DNA of 64,000 bases from Taenia hydatigena (Eukaryota; Platyhelminthes; Cestoda; Cyclophyllidea; Taeniidae): NCBI GenBank assembly GCA_036345935.2, contig JADWOT020000001.1:19509098-19573097 (forward strand), given 5' to 3'. The position numbers and the translations under genes are program-made. Under the pieces are notes generated by a model. The model did no database searches and was not told the origin of the DNA. It worked only from the letters and a program-made list of their open reading frames with translations. The first letter of the stretch is position 1. The number at the start of each line of letters is the position of its first letter. Shown here piece by piece: positions 24,664-36,680 of the stretch.

Positions 24664-26206
24664 ATGGACATCGTTGAGGCTGCAGACAAGCCTATTCGAC
24701 TTTTAAATTCACACGAGGGCGCTTACTTTCTAATGCAAGTGAGTTTCTTGCCTTGGTTATTTTGCCGCTTTAGAAATCGAACTGTTCTAGACTCGGATAT
24801 ACATAGAGGTCGAACGTAGAACGTTAGAAAATTACTTTAAGCCTTTCGAGAATATAAGCGTCCTATAAGATCTGTGGTTTGTGGCTACCCTGTGTTGATG
24901 TTACTTTTGTCTCTACACAGAGCTATTTTTATGTATTTTTGCACAATTATTGTTATCAGGAAGTAAATTAGATTCAAGTGATTAAAAGCTTTGCTTTCTA
25001 AAACATAGTCTACCAAAAGCCTTAGTGTGCTTGGATTTACCGTACTTTGACTCAGTTGATTTTAGCTCTACGGCAGGTGATTGCGACATGATAATTATGC
25101 AAGAATATCTATGGCGGATAATCGAAAGCCTTACGCAGGCTCATGTTGATTTTGGCAGCTATTTGACACAGATTCTGCGAAAGAGAATAGCTTGTCAGTC
25201 GAAGATGTCTTATTCTCACGTTCCGTAGCGTACGCTTGGATGTTACGTTGAGAGGAGGCGAGTGAAGGGATGAAAATGCTAGCTTATTAACATCTCTTGT
25301 ATTTTTGCAAGGAAATTTTGCTTTAGTCTGAGTCCTTGCCAACTTTGTGCCCAATTTTTATAAGATTGCTCGATTTTTCCTTTGTACGAGGGCTGATGTA
25401 TTCTGTTTATTTCTAGTGCCGGAAAAAGCACGGGATGAGTTCTTCTGGTGGATTCAATGCTGAATAAGCAGTCGAGTTACCTGCAAACGACACACGTGGA
25501 CTCAATTCTATCACCTACTCCTTAACTTCCTCTGCGTACTCTCAAGAGTGAAGGTAAGCACCCTGTCCCTACATAATTTATAGGCAGGTTGGACTTTGGT
25601 CTCACCATCTCACTGCCTAATTCTTGTAATCTCCTTCTGGAGCATAGCTATATCTGTTGGTCTACAACGACGAGCAAGAATGTAAGCTTTCTGCCCTAAA
25701 ACTGCATGCTCTATTTTTACTACACATATGCGCCTGTCTGTCTGTTTGCCAAAGTTTGTGTGTGTGTCACTACTCACTTTTATTTTCGCACTTTTGAAGA
25801 GTCATATTGATCGGTGCCCCAAGAAAAGAGGCAAGAGAGGTCACGTCTACCCCATCATCTTCTCCAAGTGTGTTCTTACAGCCGCTCGAATCGGCAATTC
25901 TATTCTGGGCGGAGTGAGATCTCATTTAATCTTTCATTTGATGGCTAGTTAGTTACCTTCTTGATTTCAATTCTACAATTTTCCAGCACTCCATCGCCCG
26001 CCCATCAACTTACCTTACCACATTTAATCGTTTTTTTCCTCATGAGGCTCTTTCACTCCTTCCCTTATCTCAGAATGAAGCGAACACGGCACATGAGACT
26101 GGCTAAAGCTCTCAAAACAGGTAAAGGCAATTTTCTCCTGTTGCCTGTGTGGGTGCGGAAAAAAGGGATCCGTCAATCGAAGCGATGCACTGCAAGCAAC
26201 AAGTGA
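24664..26206 (+). CDS. Unknown membrane protein gene, seven exons, in-frame TGA
   Basis: Exons joined by GT/AG sites in matching phase: 24664-24738, 24921-24962, 25159-25246, 25417-25553, 25584-25681, 25800-25913, 26074-26206. The first starts MDIVEAADK and donates at CAA|GTGAGT; the second follows a good acceptor (CTCTACACAG). The product would have about 228 codons. The fourth and fifth exons encode hydrophobic segments (HLLLNFLCVL, then LILVISFWSIAISVGL followed by RRAR, a typical membrane stop). The later part is Ser/Pro-rich and basic. The intron at 25554-25583 is only 30 nt and removes an in-frame TAG. A TGA at 25461-25463 interrupts exon four. An alternative last frame through 26147-26290 (ending AALLTVSL) is also coding-like. 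Family not recognised. Confidence 0.45.
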
Positions 26207-26689
26207 TGAACCACCTATTAAACCTCTTTTTGACGATTGTGAAACTTGCAGTCCAAAAGCTGCAGCGCTACTCACTGTTTCCCTTTAGCTATTCGACTTA
26301 AATGGCAATATAGTGGATGGAACGTTATCAAGATTATTTGAATCTGCTTAGAAATGTGAAAATAGGCAACCAAGTGAAGCAGACACTGTGAATCTCAGCA
26401 TACTGTTCTACAAATCAGCTTCTAATCTCTCGGTTATGATGAGACCTACTACTTTTATCTTGTGCTCGCGATAAAAATCGATGAATAACCTTACGTGTCA
26501 GTCATTGAATATTTAAGCAACTAAGAAAGGCGGAGCATTATGCTCATGACTACAATAATTTGCTGCTGTTAGGCTAACTAAGATCACGGGACCAGTAAGC
26601 AATCGAGCACCAGTGCTTTGGCCCCGCTTTTTCCTCGAATCTAATCAACCCCTCTAGTGGTTTATTACGAGCACTGACTCAAATAAAAA

Positions 26690-26890
26690 ACACTCCACTG
26701 CCAAAAAATTAAACAACGAAATGGCCCAAATGAAGGCAAAGAAGTTAAAAATGGATAAGCCAAATAAGTTAGCTAATCAAATAATCAGTTGGTCAGTTGA
26801 CTAGTCAAATCATCAGTCGATGGATTAATTAAGAAATTAAAGGTATCAATCAGATAGATTGGCTGGCTGACTGACTTGGCTCTACGCGCA
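26690..26890 (+). repeat. Degenerate short-motif cluster
   Basis: AT-rich stretch with many loosely repeated ATCAGT, TCAGTTG, AATAAG and GGCTGGCTGACTGACT-type words, several close to inverted copies of each other. No frame. It could be a degenerate tandem repeat or a regulatory cluster; the sequence alone does not decide. Confidence 0.4.
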
Positions 26891-27034
26891 ACGCCAAAAA
26901 CACTAGATTAACTTTTAGAATATTTTAAGCCGCAAAATGTCATGAATTTTCCCCGCAATCAACCCATTACATCCACACATTTCCCCTTCCTTCTTCCTAT
27001 CCCAATCTGGCTTCGTCTCTGCCCCACTTTCTTT

Positions 27035-27567
27035 TCAACCTCCTCTGTCGTCCCTTGTGTGGTTAATATTTCGTCCTCCATAATGTGATGGAGGTGCGAG
27101 AGGATCGGGTCCAATATAGGAAGGTAGCATGTACCGCCAAACCACCTGCTCATCCACTTTCGACCTCTGACCCGTTGCAGCCAGATATTCAGGCAAGTCA
27201 CATTCTGACTCATCATTTTTCACCGATTTAATCACGCTGCTATCGTCCTGGGCTTGTCGATTTTGGTCCCTGAGATTATCATCAGTCCATTTTTCGCTGA
27301 TAAGGCCTGGTTGTGGGTGGATGCGATTGATTGAGTGCAATGAGAAAGGCGGAGGTTATTACCGATTCTAGCATTGACAGCAGAGGGTAAGACCGAGAAG
27401 AGCTGGATGGTAAAGAATATGAGATGACTGATCCTTTGACATATTTTCATGCAGTTTGATGGGGTAATGGTGATTGACTTATGCCATGGGGTAATATGCA
27501 AACTCAATTCGGCCCCATAAATGCCAAGACATTTGGTGCACTGTCTCCTTCCCAAAAAGCCTGTCAT
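27035..27567 (-). CDS. Hypothetical two-exon gene, 158 aa
   Basis: The minus-strand ATG at 27567 is preceded in frame by a TAA three bases further upstream. Exon 1 is 27567-27363 and donates at ATCG|GTAATA. A 56-nt intron ends in CCACAACCAG. Exon 2 is 27306-27035 and ends in DDRGG plus TGA. The phase-1 junction gives NARIG-LISEKW. Exon 1 has two Cys in the motif CTKC and a hydrophobic segment (LIFFTIQLFSVL). Exon 2 is polar and acidic, then ends in a Pro/Tyr-rich segment (WRYMLPSYIGPDPLAPPSHY). It reads like a single-pass membrane or secreted protein with a cytoplasmic tail. I recognise no family; it may also be the end of a larger gene. Confidence 0.45.
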
Positions 27568-28199
27568 TTTTTACAGTCCTTTCTTCTCTACACTATAGTC
27601 CCTCTGCAGCATTATGTATTTTCGCATGGTTGCTACAATTTTTTAATATTTAATTAAAATCTGCCCATAAGTGTAACAATGGCCAGGATAAAAAGGCTGC
27701 AATAATGATTGCTTTTTCCCCTTGTATTGGCCCTACGTCTACTCGTTACGTGCGTAGCTGAGTTTACGTCCCTGAAGGTAAGCTGATTTAACTCGTTAAA
27801 TTGCACTATAACTCACAGAAATGAATGTGAAGTTGTTATATTTGTACTTAAGTGTGCACTGCGAATAAAAAACCAGTGGTCTGCGATTTTGCGCTCAACC
27901 GTCGATCATGTAGGATAAATTGGTTATTTTATGTAAACATCCAAGCCACCGATGTGATTTGAAGCAATGAGATGCAATTATTTCCTTGCCATATCAACTA
28001 GGCTTTGCTGGAGTAAACTCGTATTGCTACATCTGGCAATGTCAGAGATTGCTTGCTTTCTTATTTTCAGTGAATGTTCTTGCTTTATTAAGCCATCAGC
28101 ATCAGCTAAAATAAAATAAATCACGAAATGTTCACAAAAAAACTCACAAATTTTGTTAACGGGATAAAAGCTTAATGGCACTCATCTAAGCGATTCTGC

Positions 28200-29990
28200 C
28201 TGCAAAGCAGAAGGATTCAAGACTTTGCATTAAGCAGTCATTATTGATTATGACTTATAAATGAAGCAATGACTACCGTAAATTTACGAATCCTTGCCTT
28301 CTTGCAACGCCTCCTTAGACGCATATTCTGCGTGGCATACTGGACGGTAAAGGTGAATTTTGAAATTCTCTACCCTCGTAACGGCAGCAGGGTCTACAAA
28401 GGCATTAATTTAGCGATAGTTTGCGCAAGATGACAGAGCTTGATTCAGTCGGAGAAAGGCAGATGCATACTCAAGCATATGAATTCCAATATGATGAAGG
28501 AAGAGCGAATTGAATTTAGCGTACACAACGTGATTTAGTACTATTTTTAAAGTTCAAAAGTGTCTGCCCTGATTTTGACTTATGACGGCATTAGAAAAGA
28601 ATTATGGAAAGCACAGTAAAACGTATCTAATCGTAAGATTGCAACAGCATTCCTCATCCAATCCACATTAATTTCAGTCATATGCGCATCAACAATCTAA
28701 CTAGAGCGGCACTTCTTCCTTCATTCCACCCTAATTGCGGCCGCATATGCACAACGGATTTTACAACAAACGGATATCTTCCAGTGTGTATAGAAAAATT
28801 GCGGCTACGTGTAAATTATTTATTTTACCTACAGCGACACTCAATCCCCTCTTGTTAGCGAATCTCAGTTTTTACTGCGTTTTCTCCAAGCAGGTTTCGA
28901 TGCCTAGTTAATATCTACGCATTCTTACCGCTAGTCCTTCTGTATGTTTTGCTTAGTTTTACATTCATCCATCGTCATACCGCTCCCCCACTTCCTCCAG
29001 CACTATTACTTAAGTTGCCCATCTCTTCGTACAAGCACACGCCACACCAAGCCCAAACGAATGGACCGGTCAGGATCATGTATAATCCAGTCGTTAGGCT
29101 AATGCGCAATCTTACCTATTAAGGGTTTGCGTGTTCAGTTTGCAGTGACTGTTGTAGTCATCAAAGTGGGGAAAGTTGATGTGTCGGCAAAAGGAGGAGG
29201 TAGCTGAAGGAAGTGACCAATAACTTGGTATACTGGGAGGCATGTGAAAGAATATTAATGGGAAGTTAGATTGAACGGGACAGTGTGAGGTGCATTGGTG
29301 TTGGATGTGACGGTCAAGATTTGCATAACTCTTTGAGGTGATCCGAGTGGTAGAGCACTGGAAAGTTTATTCAAGGGCTGAGGGTTTAAGTCACTATATG
29401 GGCTTTCCTTCTATATCTCTGGTGCCGTGTGCGATGCGCATAATGTGCAAGATCTCTGTGTGAGGTGATGGATGTGCGGTGGTTGAATCTGCACAAAGCA
29501 GCTATTGCGAGTCGACCCAAAAAAGCGATTTTGCAACTTCTTCCGGAATCACAAGCTGATTAACTTAAGGCTGTGATGAATAACAAAGCGTGAACATCTT
29601 TGCATAAAAAATAGGTGATAAAACTAAGCCAATGGTTTAAGAAATAAAAAATTGAATTCATTGCTATTAACATGCCTTTTGGAAAAGAGTATATCCAAAT
29701 TTCGAGTTTGCCTATTTTTACCTATAAAACTAGATGCACTTGTAAGAACTATTAAAAGTGTGGAACATAAGTTGTTGCACCCTGGTACCTCTTTGAAGGC
29801 AAATGGATGCGCAGTACTAAGACAGACTACAACAGAGGGGATAAAGCTGCTGGCATGTCCCGGAGGCAGCCCACGCGTCTAAGGCAATATGGCCATCTAT
29901 GTGACCGAAAACAAATCCAGCAATCATTGGGCTAAAAGTTCCCAATCTCTGCAAATAATGCTTTAAACCAAAGTTATTTGCCAATGTTTG
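28200..29990. other. Intergenic, no gene supported
   Basis: Short frames only. One weak tRNA-like stretch near 29340 is listed separately. Confidence 0.45.
29340..29396 (+). ncRNA. Weak tRNA-like relic
   Basis: An A-box-like sequence (CCGAGTGGTAGAGCACTGG) is followed 30 bases later by a degenerate B box (GGGTTTAAGTC). The acceptor arms do not pair convincingly, so this is at most a tRNA pseudogene or a SINE head. Confidence 0.25.
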
Positions 29991-30080
29991 ATGCTTTATT
30001 CTGGGCACCGTGGAACTGAAAAAATCTTTTCATGTATTTGTGATCGATTGCGAAAAACGTGGGACTCAAGAGTCCATACA

Positions 30081-30112
30081 NNNNNNNNNNNNNNNNNNNN
30101 NNNNNNNNNNNN
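30081..30112. other. Assembly gap, 32 N
   Basis: A short gap of estimated size. On the minus strand it interrupts an open frame (30319-29996) that may hold the last exons of the guanylyl cyclase gene. Confidence 0.95.
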
Positions 30113-30448
30113 ACGAACGGCAAGGTGCAATTGGAAGTGGTCATTGATGGGTCCGTTGTAGACTTCCCCAGCCAATGTGTTCTGCGGAGGCTGAATTAGT
30201 TGTTGCCTAACTTGCAGCTTCTCTGTGTTTCCAATGTGCCTTACGCTGACCAATGTGATCTCATGAGTGCAGCGTTTGTTTAACCACAGAATATGTAGGG
30301 CAAAGGGATGGCGCATCATTGAGTCGTAAAGAGACCTTCAGTAGTTGAACTGTAGCCACGCAAAACACTTACCACTAGTGTGTAGGGAGAGGAAGGAAAA
30401 TTGCAAACAGTGGGTGAAGAAAGTGACGACGTCTGCAGTGCAACTCAC

Positions 30449-30572
30449 CCATGGTGTTCTCCGCTGCAACACAAAAATAGTAAACAATACGTGCATTGCA
30501 CTACATGGTGTTTCTTGACAGGTGATAGAAGAAATTGAGTCAGGTGTGCCATGGTGAGCGATTGTGGTATTT
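30449..30572 (-). CDS. Cyclase gene part 5: possible C-terminal tail exon
   Basis: The preceding exon donates in phase 2 at 30983 (AAT|GTAAGC). This exon accepts at GTGCGCAG in the same phase and reads NTTIAHHGTPDSISS, continuing to QRRTPW at a strong GTGAGT donor. C-terminal tails of these receptors vary, so similarity cannot confirm it. A further open minus-strand piece at about 30240-30113 (around QPPQNTLAGEVYNGP) runs into the N gap and may be the next exon. Confidence 0.4.
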
Positions 30573-30982
30573 CTGCGCACTATACACGAGCATTAGCACG
30601 CCCACAGTGATGAGAGCATCAGCAATTGAACCCTTCAAAGTATCACTGCAATAGGATGTAGTTTACCTCACTTTTAGCAAGTGTACACGTCTAATCTGCT
30701 CATGTCTAACGTAGCTCATCCACTTTTCCGCTACCATACAATTATCGCATTTCAACGCTATCTACTATCACCTGTCAGTCTATTGTGGGTATTTTGTCCA
30801 CGAATTCCACGCTTAGGTAAGCCGATGGAAACTCTTGAGAGTCCTAGTCAGAAATGGTCCATTCATCACCTGTTGCCCACGCAACTGCTTAAAATAATAC
30901 TTCATTAAGTAAATACAGTTCAAGTAGGAATATGTAAAACCGATTTGCAAGAATCCATTGCTTAGAACTTAATAATGCTTAC

Positions 30983-32773
30983 ATTGTTACTGGAGGAGGC
31001 TGAGGCAAAGGCTTGTGGAAGTTGTCATTGCTAGTGAGCCAATAAGTTGATGTTTCCACACCACCCCAAATTCCACTGAGCCGCGATATTAAACATGGTA
31101 GCCTCCGAATTCATCCAATATTCCTTTTATCTTCTCACTGATGTGTATTCTAAAGGCTGAGGTAGATGTGTTTTACGTTAAGGTGGTGGTAAGAGGAAAG
31201 GAGGTCAAGGAAAATTTTACCAACCGGCTCCAGACGACTCCATTTTCAGCGCTTGATTAACGGTATCGCCAAGTAGGCAGTAACGAGGCATTGTGAGTCC
31301 TACGACACCGGCAACACAAGGTCCTGCAAAAGGACAGAGAGTCTTTCCTCAACGCCATGCAATACGACGCATATTTTGCAGTTCCAATGAAGGTGTGATT
31401 TTGAAATCATTCTGTATACCAGTAGGCTAGGGCTTTAAAATGGCTTATAGATCTCGGCACTTGTTTCCTGTTTGATGACAGTGCAACTGATACATGAAGA
31501 AGATCAAATGCGAAGCTGCAATTCTATGGGGATGCATTAGCCCGTGTTACGCATGGACATCAGCACGAAGCCAGCGTAGGGACATCAGATTGACGGTCTA
31601 AATGCAGCTTTAAATTCCAGCCTCAGAACACGCTTTGACCAAAGACATTGCTCAAGTGTCGTTGGCATTCATTAGAACAAGTTGATACGCACCTTGCACG
31701 CGCAGATTAGAAAGGGGACAGGATCAGATGCAAATCCAACTAACCGCTATGCAGACCGATGCGCAGCCTCAAGGGGACCTGCGGTAAGTGCTTGATGGTG
31801 AAGGTGCCACAAACACTGAGCAGATGGAGGGCCATCGTGGCGGCCTGAGCTGCATGGCGCCGTCCATTATGGACTGGCAATCCCGAAGTCACCATGTAGG
31901 CGTCTCCTATCGTCCCCACCTACAATGCACAGATTCAGCGTCGATTGGCTGGCACTTTGAGTACTTCTGTTCAGTCTGTGTTCGTGCTTTAGCGAGAGAG
32001 ACGCAGGTGTTGGCTAGACCAATGAGCAAAGAGACGCAGCATAAGACCCTGCCACCTCGATTAACTATTTACTACACATGCTGGAATGCCATCCTATTTG
32101 GACAAAACAAACGGCTGATTCACAGCTCGCATTTCTTCAACCTTAGTGAGATCCTGCTTACTTAGCGAACCGTGATTTGGACAACGACATCAAGTAAAGT
32201 AAGTGAGGCAAAACACTTGTTTTCTTTATCAAATGTGATGAGTTGGGGTCTAACTTGTGCCCATGAGTAGACTCAGGCGTCTCAAATCAAACCCACCTTG
32301 TAGGCGTCGTAGTGTGCAATCGTCCTGTCAAACAGTGTGTACAGGTCATTGAGAAGATCAACAACCTGAAGTGGTGTGGACATCGCTGAAATAGTTGTAA
32401 AACCAACGATGTCGCTGATGTAGATCAACACCTCATCGTAGGTCTCAGGCGCCACTGCAACTCCCGCCTTTAACGCTTCCGCCACAACTCTACAATTCCA
32501 ACTTAGCATCACTCTTCCACTCGCATATTACTCAGACTCTACATTTGCGTGGTCTTACACAAATTCAAAGCCGAAATGTGTAATCCTAACAGTCATTACC
32601 GCCGGCCAGGAATCATGTGACAGGAAACTCAGGGAGGGGGCAAACGGCAGATGAGAAGATCCTTCTTCCTCTTCTCCTTTTCTAGTTCATCCATTCGAGT
32701 TTTCACCTCTTCTTCCAACCGACTCGAGTAGTTCTCCATCATTTTGAACATGTGCTCTATAATATTTGTTTTT
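30983..32773 (-). CDS. Cyclase gene part 4: coiled coil and cyclase catalytic domain
   Basis: Exon 32773-32633 encodes the signalling helix ([20 protein letters not shown]). It ends at CC|CTGAGT, one base from a normal GTGAGT donor. Exon 32489-32297 has VVAEALKAG and YISDIVGFT, with the first metal-binding Asp present. Exon 31919-31745 has GTIGDAYMV, with the second Asp present, but reads KVGT where guanylyl cyclases have KVET. Exon 31323-31225 has GPCVAGVVG and [11 protein letters not shown], then QALKMES where the family has TASRMES, so the catalytic Arg is Lys. Exon 31156-30983 has FRIHIS and GGYHV followed by TAA, then a frame change before VETSTYWL, the normal domain end. Confidence 0.85.
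31089..31091 (-). other. Premature TAA in the cyclase domain
   Basis: In the frame FRIHIS ... GGYHV the next codon is TAA, where the family continues with an acidic or aromatic residue and then RG. The residues after it (YRGSVEF) still match the family in the same frame, so the stop replaces one codon. Confidence 0.85.
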
Positions 32774-32816
32774 CTTGCGAGATTGAGGAGAAGATCATGT
32801 GCAATAGCAAACCTAC

Positions 32817-34696
32817 TTCTCGCTGGTCATTTGTTGAATCTCTTCATTCAGTTCCTTGAATGTTGGTCTTAGTCCAGGATTGTCCGACCATGCTCGCTCA
32901 ACAATGGCTCTGTAAGTTGGTGGGACACCCGTCTCATGAAGCTGGGGTGGAAAATCGAGCAGTGGTTGGTGGATGATTCGCCAGCAGAAAAAGAACGTGA
33001 TCCAACACAAGGTTACGTAACTCCCTTTAGACCTTTGATAATGCGCTTCTGTAGCAGCAGCCTATTTCTTTTGCAGTTTCTTTGACAATTCTACGCTATA
33101 CCGATGCATCAAATGCCAAATGCGGCAAATATCAGTAATTAACTCAAAAATACCCCGGTTGACATAGCCGTTCCGGCAACGATCGTGATAGTCTTTACTT
33201 GTGCCTTCACTGCACCATAAGTGAACAGTGCTAAGTCTCAATACATCTGAAATCCTCCTGTGAAGGTCTTGATAAACTTATAGTGATAGTCTGGGGTGCG
33301 AAGAAATACTCACTCGTGGCCGAAAAGGGGGTTTTTCTTTGCTCCTGACGCGTTCTATAATCTCTTCTGCTGAAGCATCTTCCATTCCATATGGTTTCGT
33401 CTGACAGAAGACTTCGTGCATTATTATACCGAATGCATAGACATCGCCCGGCTTGGTTCCAACTAACGTTAAGGTCTCATCACACAGTAGCTCAGGCGCT
33501 GTCCACAATTTTTCCATGGATTTGATACAATTTCGCAGGGTAATGAATGTAACTAACCTTCGGGTTTGGTTGAAGGATAACTGTCTGTCAAGTTGTAGAT
33601 TTTAGGAATGCCAAAGTCGGTGATTTTTAAGACGTATCGGCAGTTAACGACGCAATTGGCCGACTTGAGTCTTCCGTGGGCTTTGAGGCTTGTGCTGTGG
33701 AGGTACTCCATTCCCATGTAACGTCATGTAGAGGTTGTAGTTACAAATATTAGAGAGAAGAGATGTGTTCAAATACCATAAGATAGCATTGACTCACCCG
33801 AACTAAGTCAGTCATGAGAGAGACCTTGAAATCCCAGTCAGATGTGATGCTTTTGTTGTTGATAACATCCTACGCACGGAAACGCAGTAACAGGTTAGTC
33901 GGCAGCATGTGTCGTGTATGACTGAATTAAATGTCTGTTGCACATGAATGGAGTCAGTGTTAGAGTTACGGACGTGTGTTTCTCTTTAAAGGCTGTTGCG
34001 CAGCATTTGCAAGGGGTGTGAGATTGGAGCATGGCAGTAGTCTTCATTGCCCTCTCATTTATAGTTCTGATGGCAATCCTTTAATTGGTGGAGAAAATCA
34101 GTTTTGGACGACCATTTTGAAGCATGTGGAACAGAACGAAAAGCATGGTGACTAGGTCAATGTTCTACGAAGGGGCTAACACAAAGCAACTCTGCTCGTT
34201 GTTGGAGGAGTGCTTTTGTGAGGATGTTTATGAAGCGCTTATGAAGTAAGCTTCTACTGTAGTTCACCGGTACGTTTCCATCAGTCGTGCTCAATATCCC
34301 GCCCTTTCTGGACCAATCTCAACTGTACTTCATGTCTATCCCTGTAAGTCAGCCAGTAGTCACGTTCTTGTGCATTGTGCCATAACTCACACGAATTCGT
34401 CAGCAAATCGCTGATACCATTAAAGGCATATGAGTGTGGAAAATGTTGAAAATGAAAGCAGTGATGTGGATGAGAGCTTTTGGCCAATTAAATGAGGGGA
34501 CTTATATCATCACCTGAAGACTTCCCCGATGACAGCAGTGAAAAACAAGACTGAAGGACTGCGGCGTCACACAGCATCCCATGAAAGTATTGACATTTTC
34601 GTGCCGAAATTCTCGCAGTCCCACAAGGTAGTCGAGTAACCGTGAGCGCAGTGGCATGTGAGATAGGCCCAATTCCTTAACGTAGACTTGAACTCC
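32817..34696 (-). CDS. Cyclase gene part 3: kinase-homology domain
   Basis: Exon 34696-34514 reads GVQVYVKEL and then [14 protein letters not shown], the ATP-lobe helix region. Exon 33869-33798 follows with [14 protein letters not shown]. Exon 33714-33558 has [17 protein letters not shown] and LKITDFG; the catalytic HRD is HGR, as expected for a pseudokinase. Exon 33516-33314 has KLWTAPELL and [12 protein letters not shown]. Exon 32941-32817 has [18 protein letters not shown]. Before GMEYLH and before KLWTAPE no AG acceptor exists at the family position; the intron ends in ATG and ATGG. The next in-frame AGs would drop three (GME) and about four (KLWT) conserved residues. Confidence 0.8.
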
Positions 34697-35602
34697 CTAA
34701 AACAACAAGCCAAGCGAAAGAGGTAGCAAAAGCTGCTGTAACGCATCGCTTGAGGTAGCAACATCTGCGCAATAGCATGATGCGTACAGTTGGGAAACGC
34801 AAAATCATTTAGGTTTGTTCCTCTCACTTTAAGGTGGATCTCGGCTGCGATGGTGGGGGCAATGCTAATTGCACAAACGATACAAGCAATCGAGCACTTC
34901 TACAAACGATTATGTCGTGCCCACGATTTTGCTTTTTCTTGAATGACCATCGTTAATTGAGGCGATTAATCTGCTGTCCTCACACCTCGCACGACTCCAC
35001 ATTCCTGATATTAGAGCAATATGCGTCACTACTGATATAAAAAAGAAGCAATTAAAAAGGCAGCTAAAGGTGGTAAGCAAAGAGCTAACAGAAGAGCTGC
35101 TGACACATAGGAGATGGTGAAATAGCCTGTTGACCGCCTACAGCCACACCGTGTAGGAAGCATAGGGCAAGGTGTGCAAGTGATGCGTGCTGAAGCCAAT
35201 ACTAGACAATCAGTGATGCAAGGATTTCTTCGCCACGTTATCGGACAAAAGAGGATATTACATCCCATCTTGCATACCAGAAGTCGACTCATCAAATTCC
35301 TCGCATTAGAGGGAGGGAGGAGGATGCACACTGCCTTATGCTCATCATCAGTGTCAAATATCATCTTTCGACGCATGAATACAACCATTCAATTCCATTC
35401 TATTTTCGAGCACTGCCTATCAACTTTTAGAAGGAAAACACTCCTCCCCGATTACATGCTGCAGACCTAGTGTACATGACTCCATTGCATTCCTCTTACT
35501 TCAAATAATTAATAACATTCGTATGCAGCACTACTTGAATACGACTAGAGCCATTAACACCTTGCACTTACATTTAACGCTGCTGACACGGACATAACGT
35601 AC

Positions 35603-36640
35603 ATTTAGTTGAGCAAGCCTTCCTTTTCGCGACCTCTGTAGAGGCTCTTCAATCATGCTCGACGCTGCAATCGAGGCTCGAGAAGTAGGCAGGAGTCCAT
35701 AGAAGGAAGTACGGACATTCGAACTCGATACCGCATCCATTTGCAACTGAAGGGTTTGTTGAGGCTGAAAGTTATAGACCATTCAGTTAACAACACTTTT
35801 AGGCTAAAAATATTCTTTTGTTATTTAATTCTTCCAAAACATTCTCACGTCACCGCATTCATCCACCAGTGGGTCTCCATCGTCATCGCTGAATGTAAAA
35901 TCGCCTTCCACAAAAACGAGTTTGAGTGAATTAAGGTGCCGGATCTTACACACAATCCGTCTAAATTGACCACATCAGTGCAGATGCACAATTCGCTCTA
36001 CCTGTATACCAACACAACTGCCAAGTAGATAAGACAAACGTTGAACAATCCAAGTAGATTTATCAGTGAAATAGTTTGTACTGGCTCTAAAGGATAGATA
36101 CGCAGCAAGAAAGGAAATGAAATCTGGTGCTCTTTTCGCATACAAATTCCACAAGGCGCAAGTAAGTAGCATGTACGTTGAGGTCCGCGTCCATCGCCTG
36201 GCCATTTCATTGTACTCCATGGCTGGGAGAGCATTAGTGGATGATGGATGACATCAATGAGATTGAAGATGTCTGCATATCTCTTTGCTTGGACTCCAAT
36301 ATTAGCCATCTCAGTGACGTTGGACTTGAGGGAGAAGAGAAGGAGGTCGAAGATGCCTTGCGAGGTATCGCCATTTTCAATTTGGTAATGGAAGGTGATG
36401 GAGGGCAGTGTAGGCACTTTGATATGTGAGAGGGTGCGCAGTGGTTCGAAGAGACTAGCAGAAGGGGCGATACTGCTACCACCCTCTTGCAGTAATTGCA
36501 CTTGAACCAGTCGCATTGCTAGCGCTGCCCCACTAGCCACTGAGAGGTTGATTCGCTGCCGAGAGGAAACCAACTCGTCAGCGCACAAGAAATCCTCTAT
36601 GCTCTCATGCGTATATTCATGGGTAGGAGTGAGGTCACTG
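35603..36640 (-). CDS. Cyclase gene part 2: juxtamembrane, membrane segment, start of kinase-like domain
   Basis: The large exon ending at 36002 contains SVASGAALAMRLVQ, then the KWPGDGRGPQR motif typical of the membrane-proximal part of these receptors, a Cys-containing turn, and one membrane helix (ISLINLLGLFNVCLIYLAVV) followed by basic residues. A 41-nt intron leads in phase 2 to 35960-35849 (acidic juxtamembrane, FSDDDGD), which donates at GAC|GTGAGA. The exon 35764-35603 carries a Ser-rich segment (TSRASIAASS), the region phosphorylated in related receptors, and leads into the first strand of the kinase-homology domain. The 5' boundary of the large exon is not resolved. Confidence 0.75.
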
Positions 36641-36680
36641 CTAGAGGTTGCACTCACGCTCTCTTCCTCCTCCATTAAAC

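Noticed and set aside
34697..35602. 119-codon minus-strand ORF (35388-35029) with hydrophobic end as part of the cyclase
   Set aside because: It lies in the intron between two kinase-homology exons that join in phase without it, and its sequence does not match the family.
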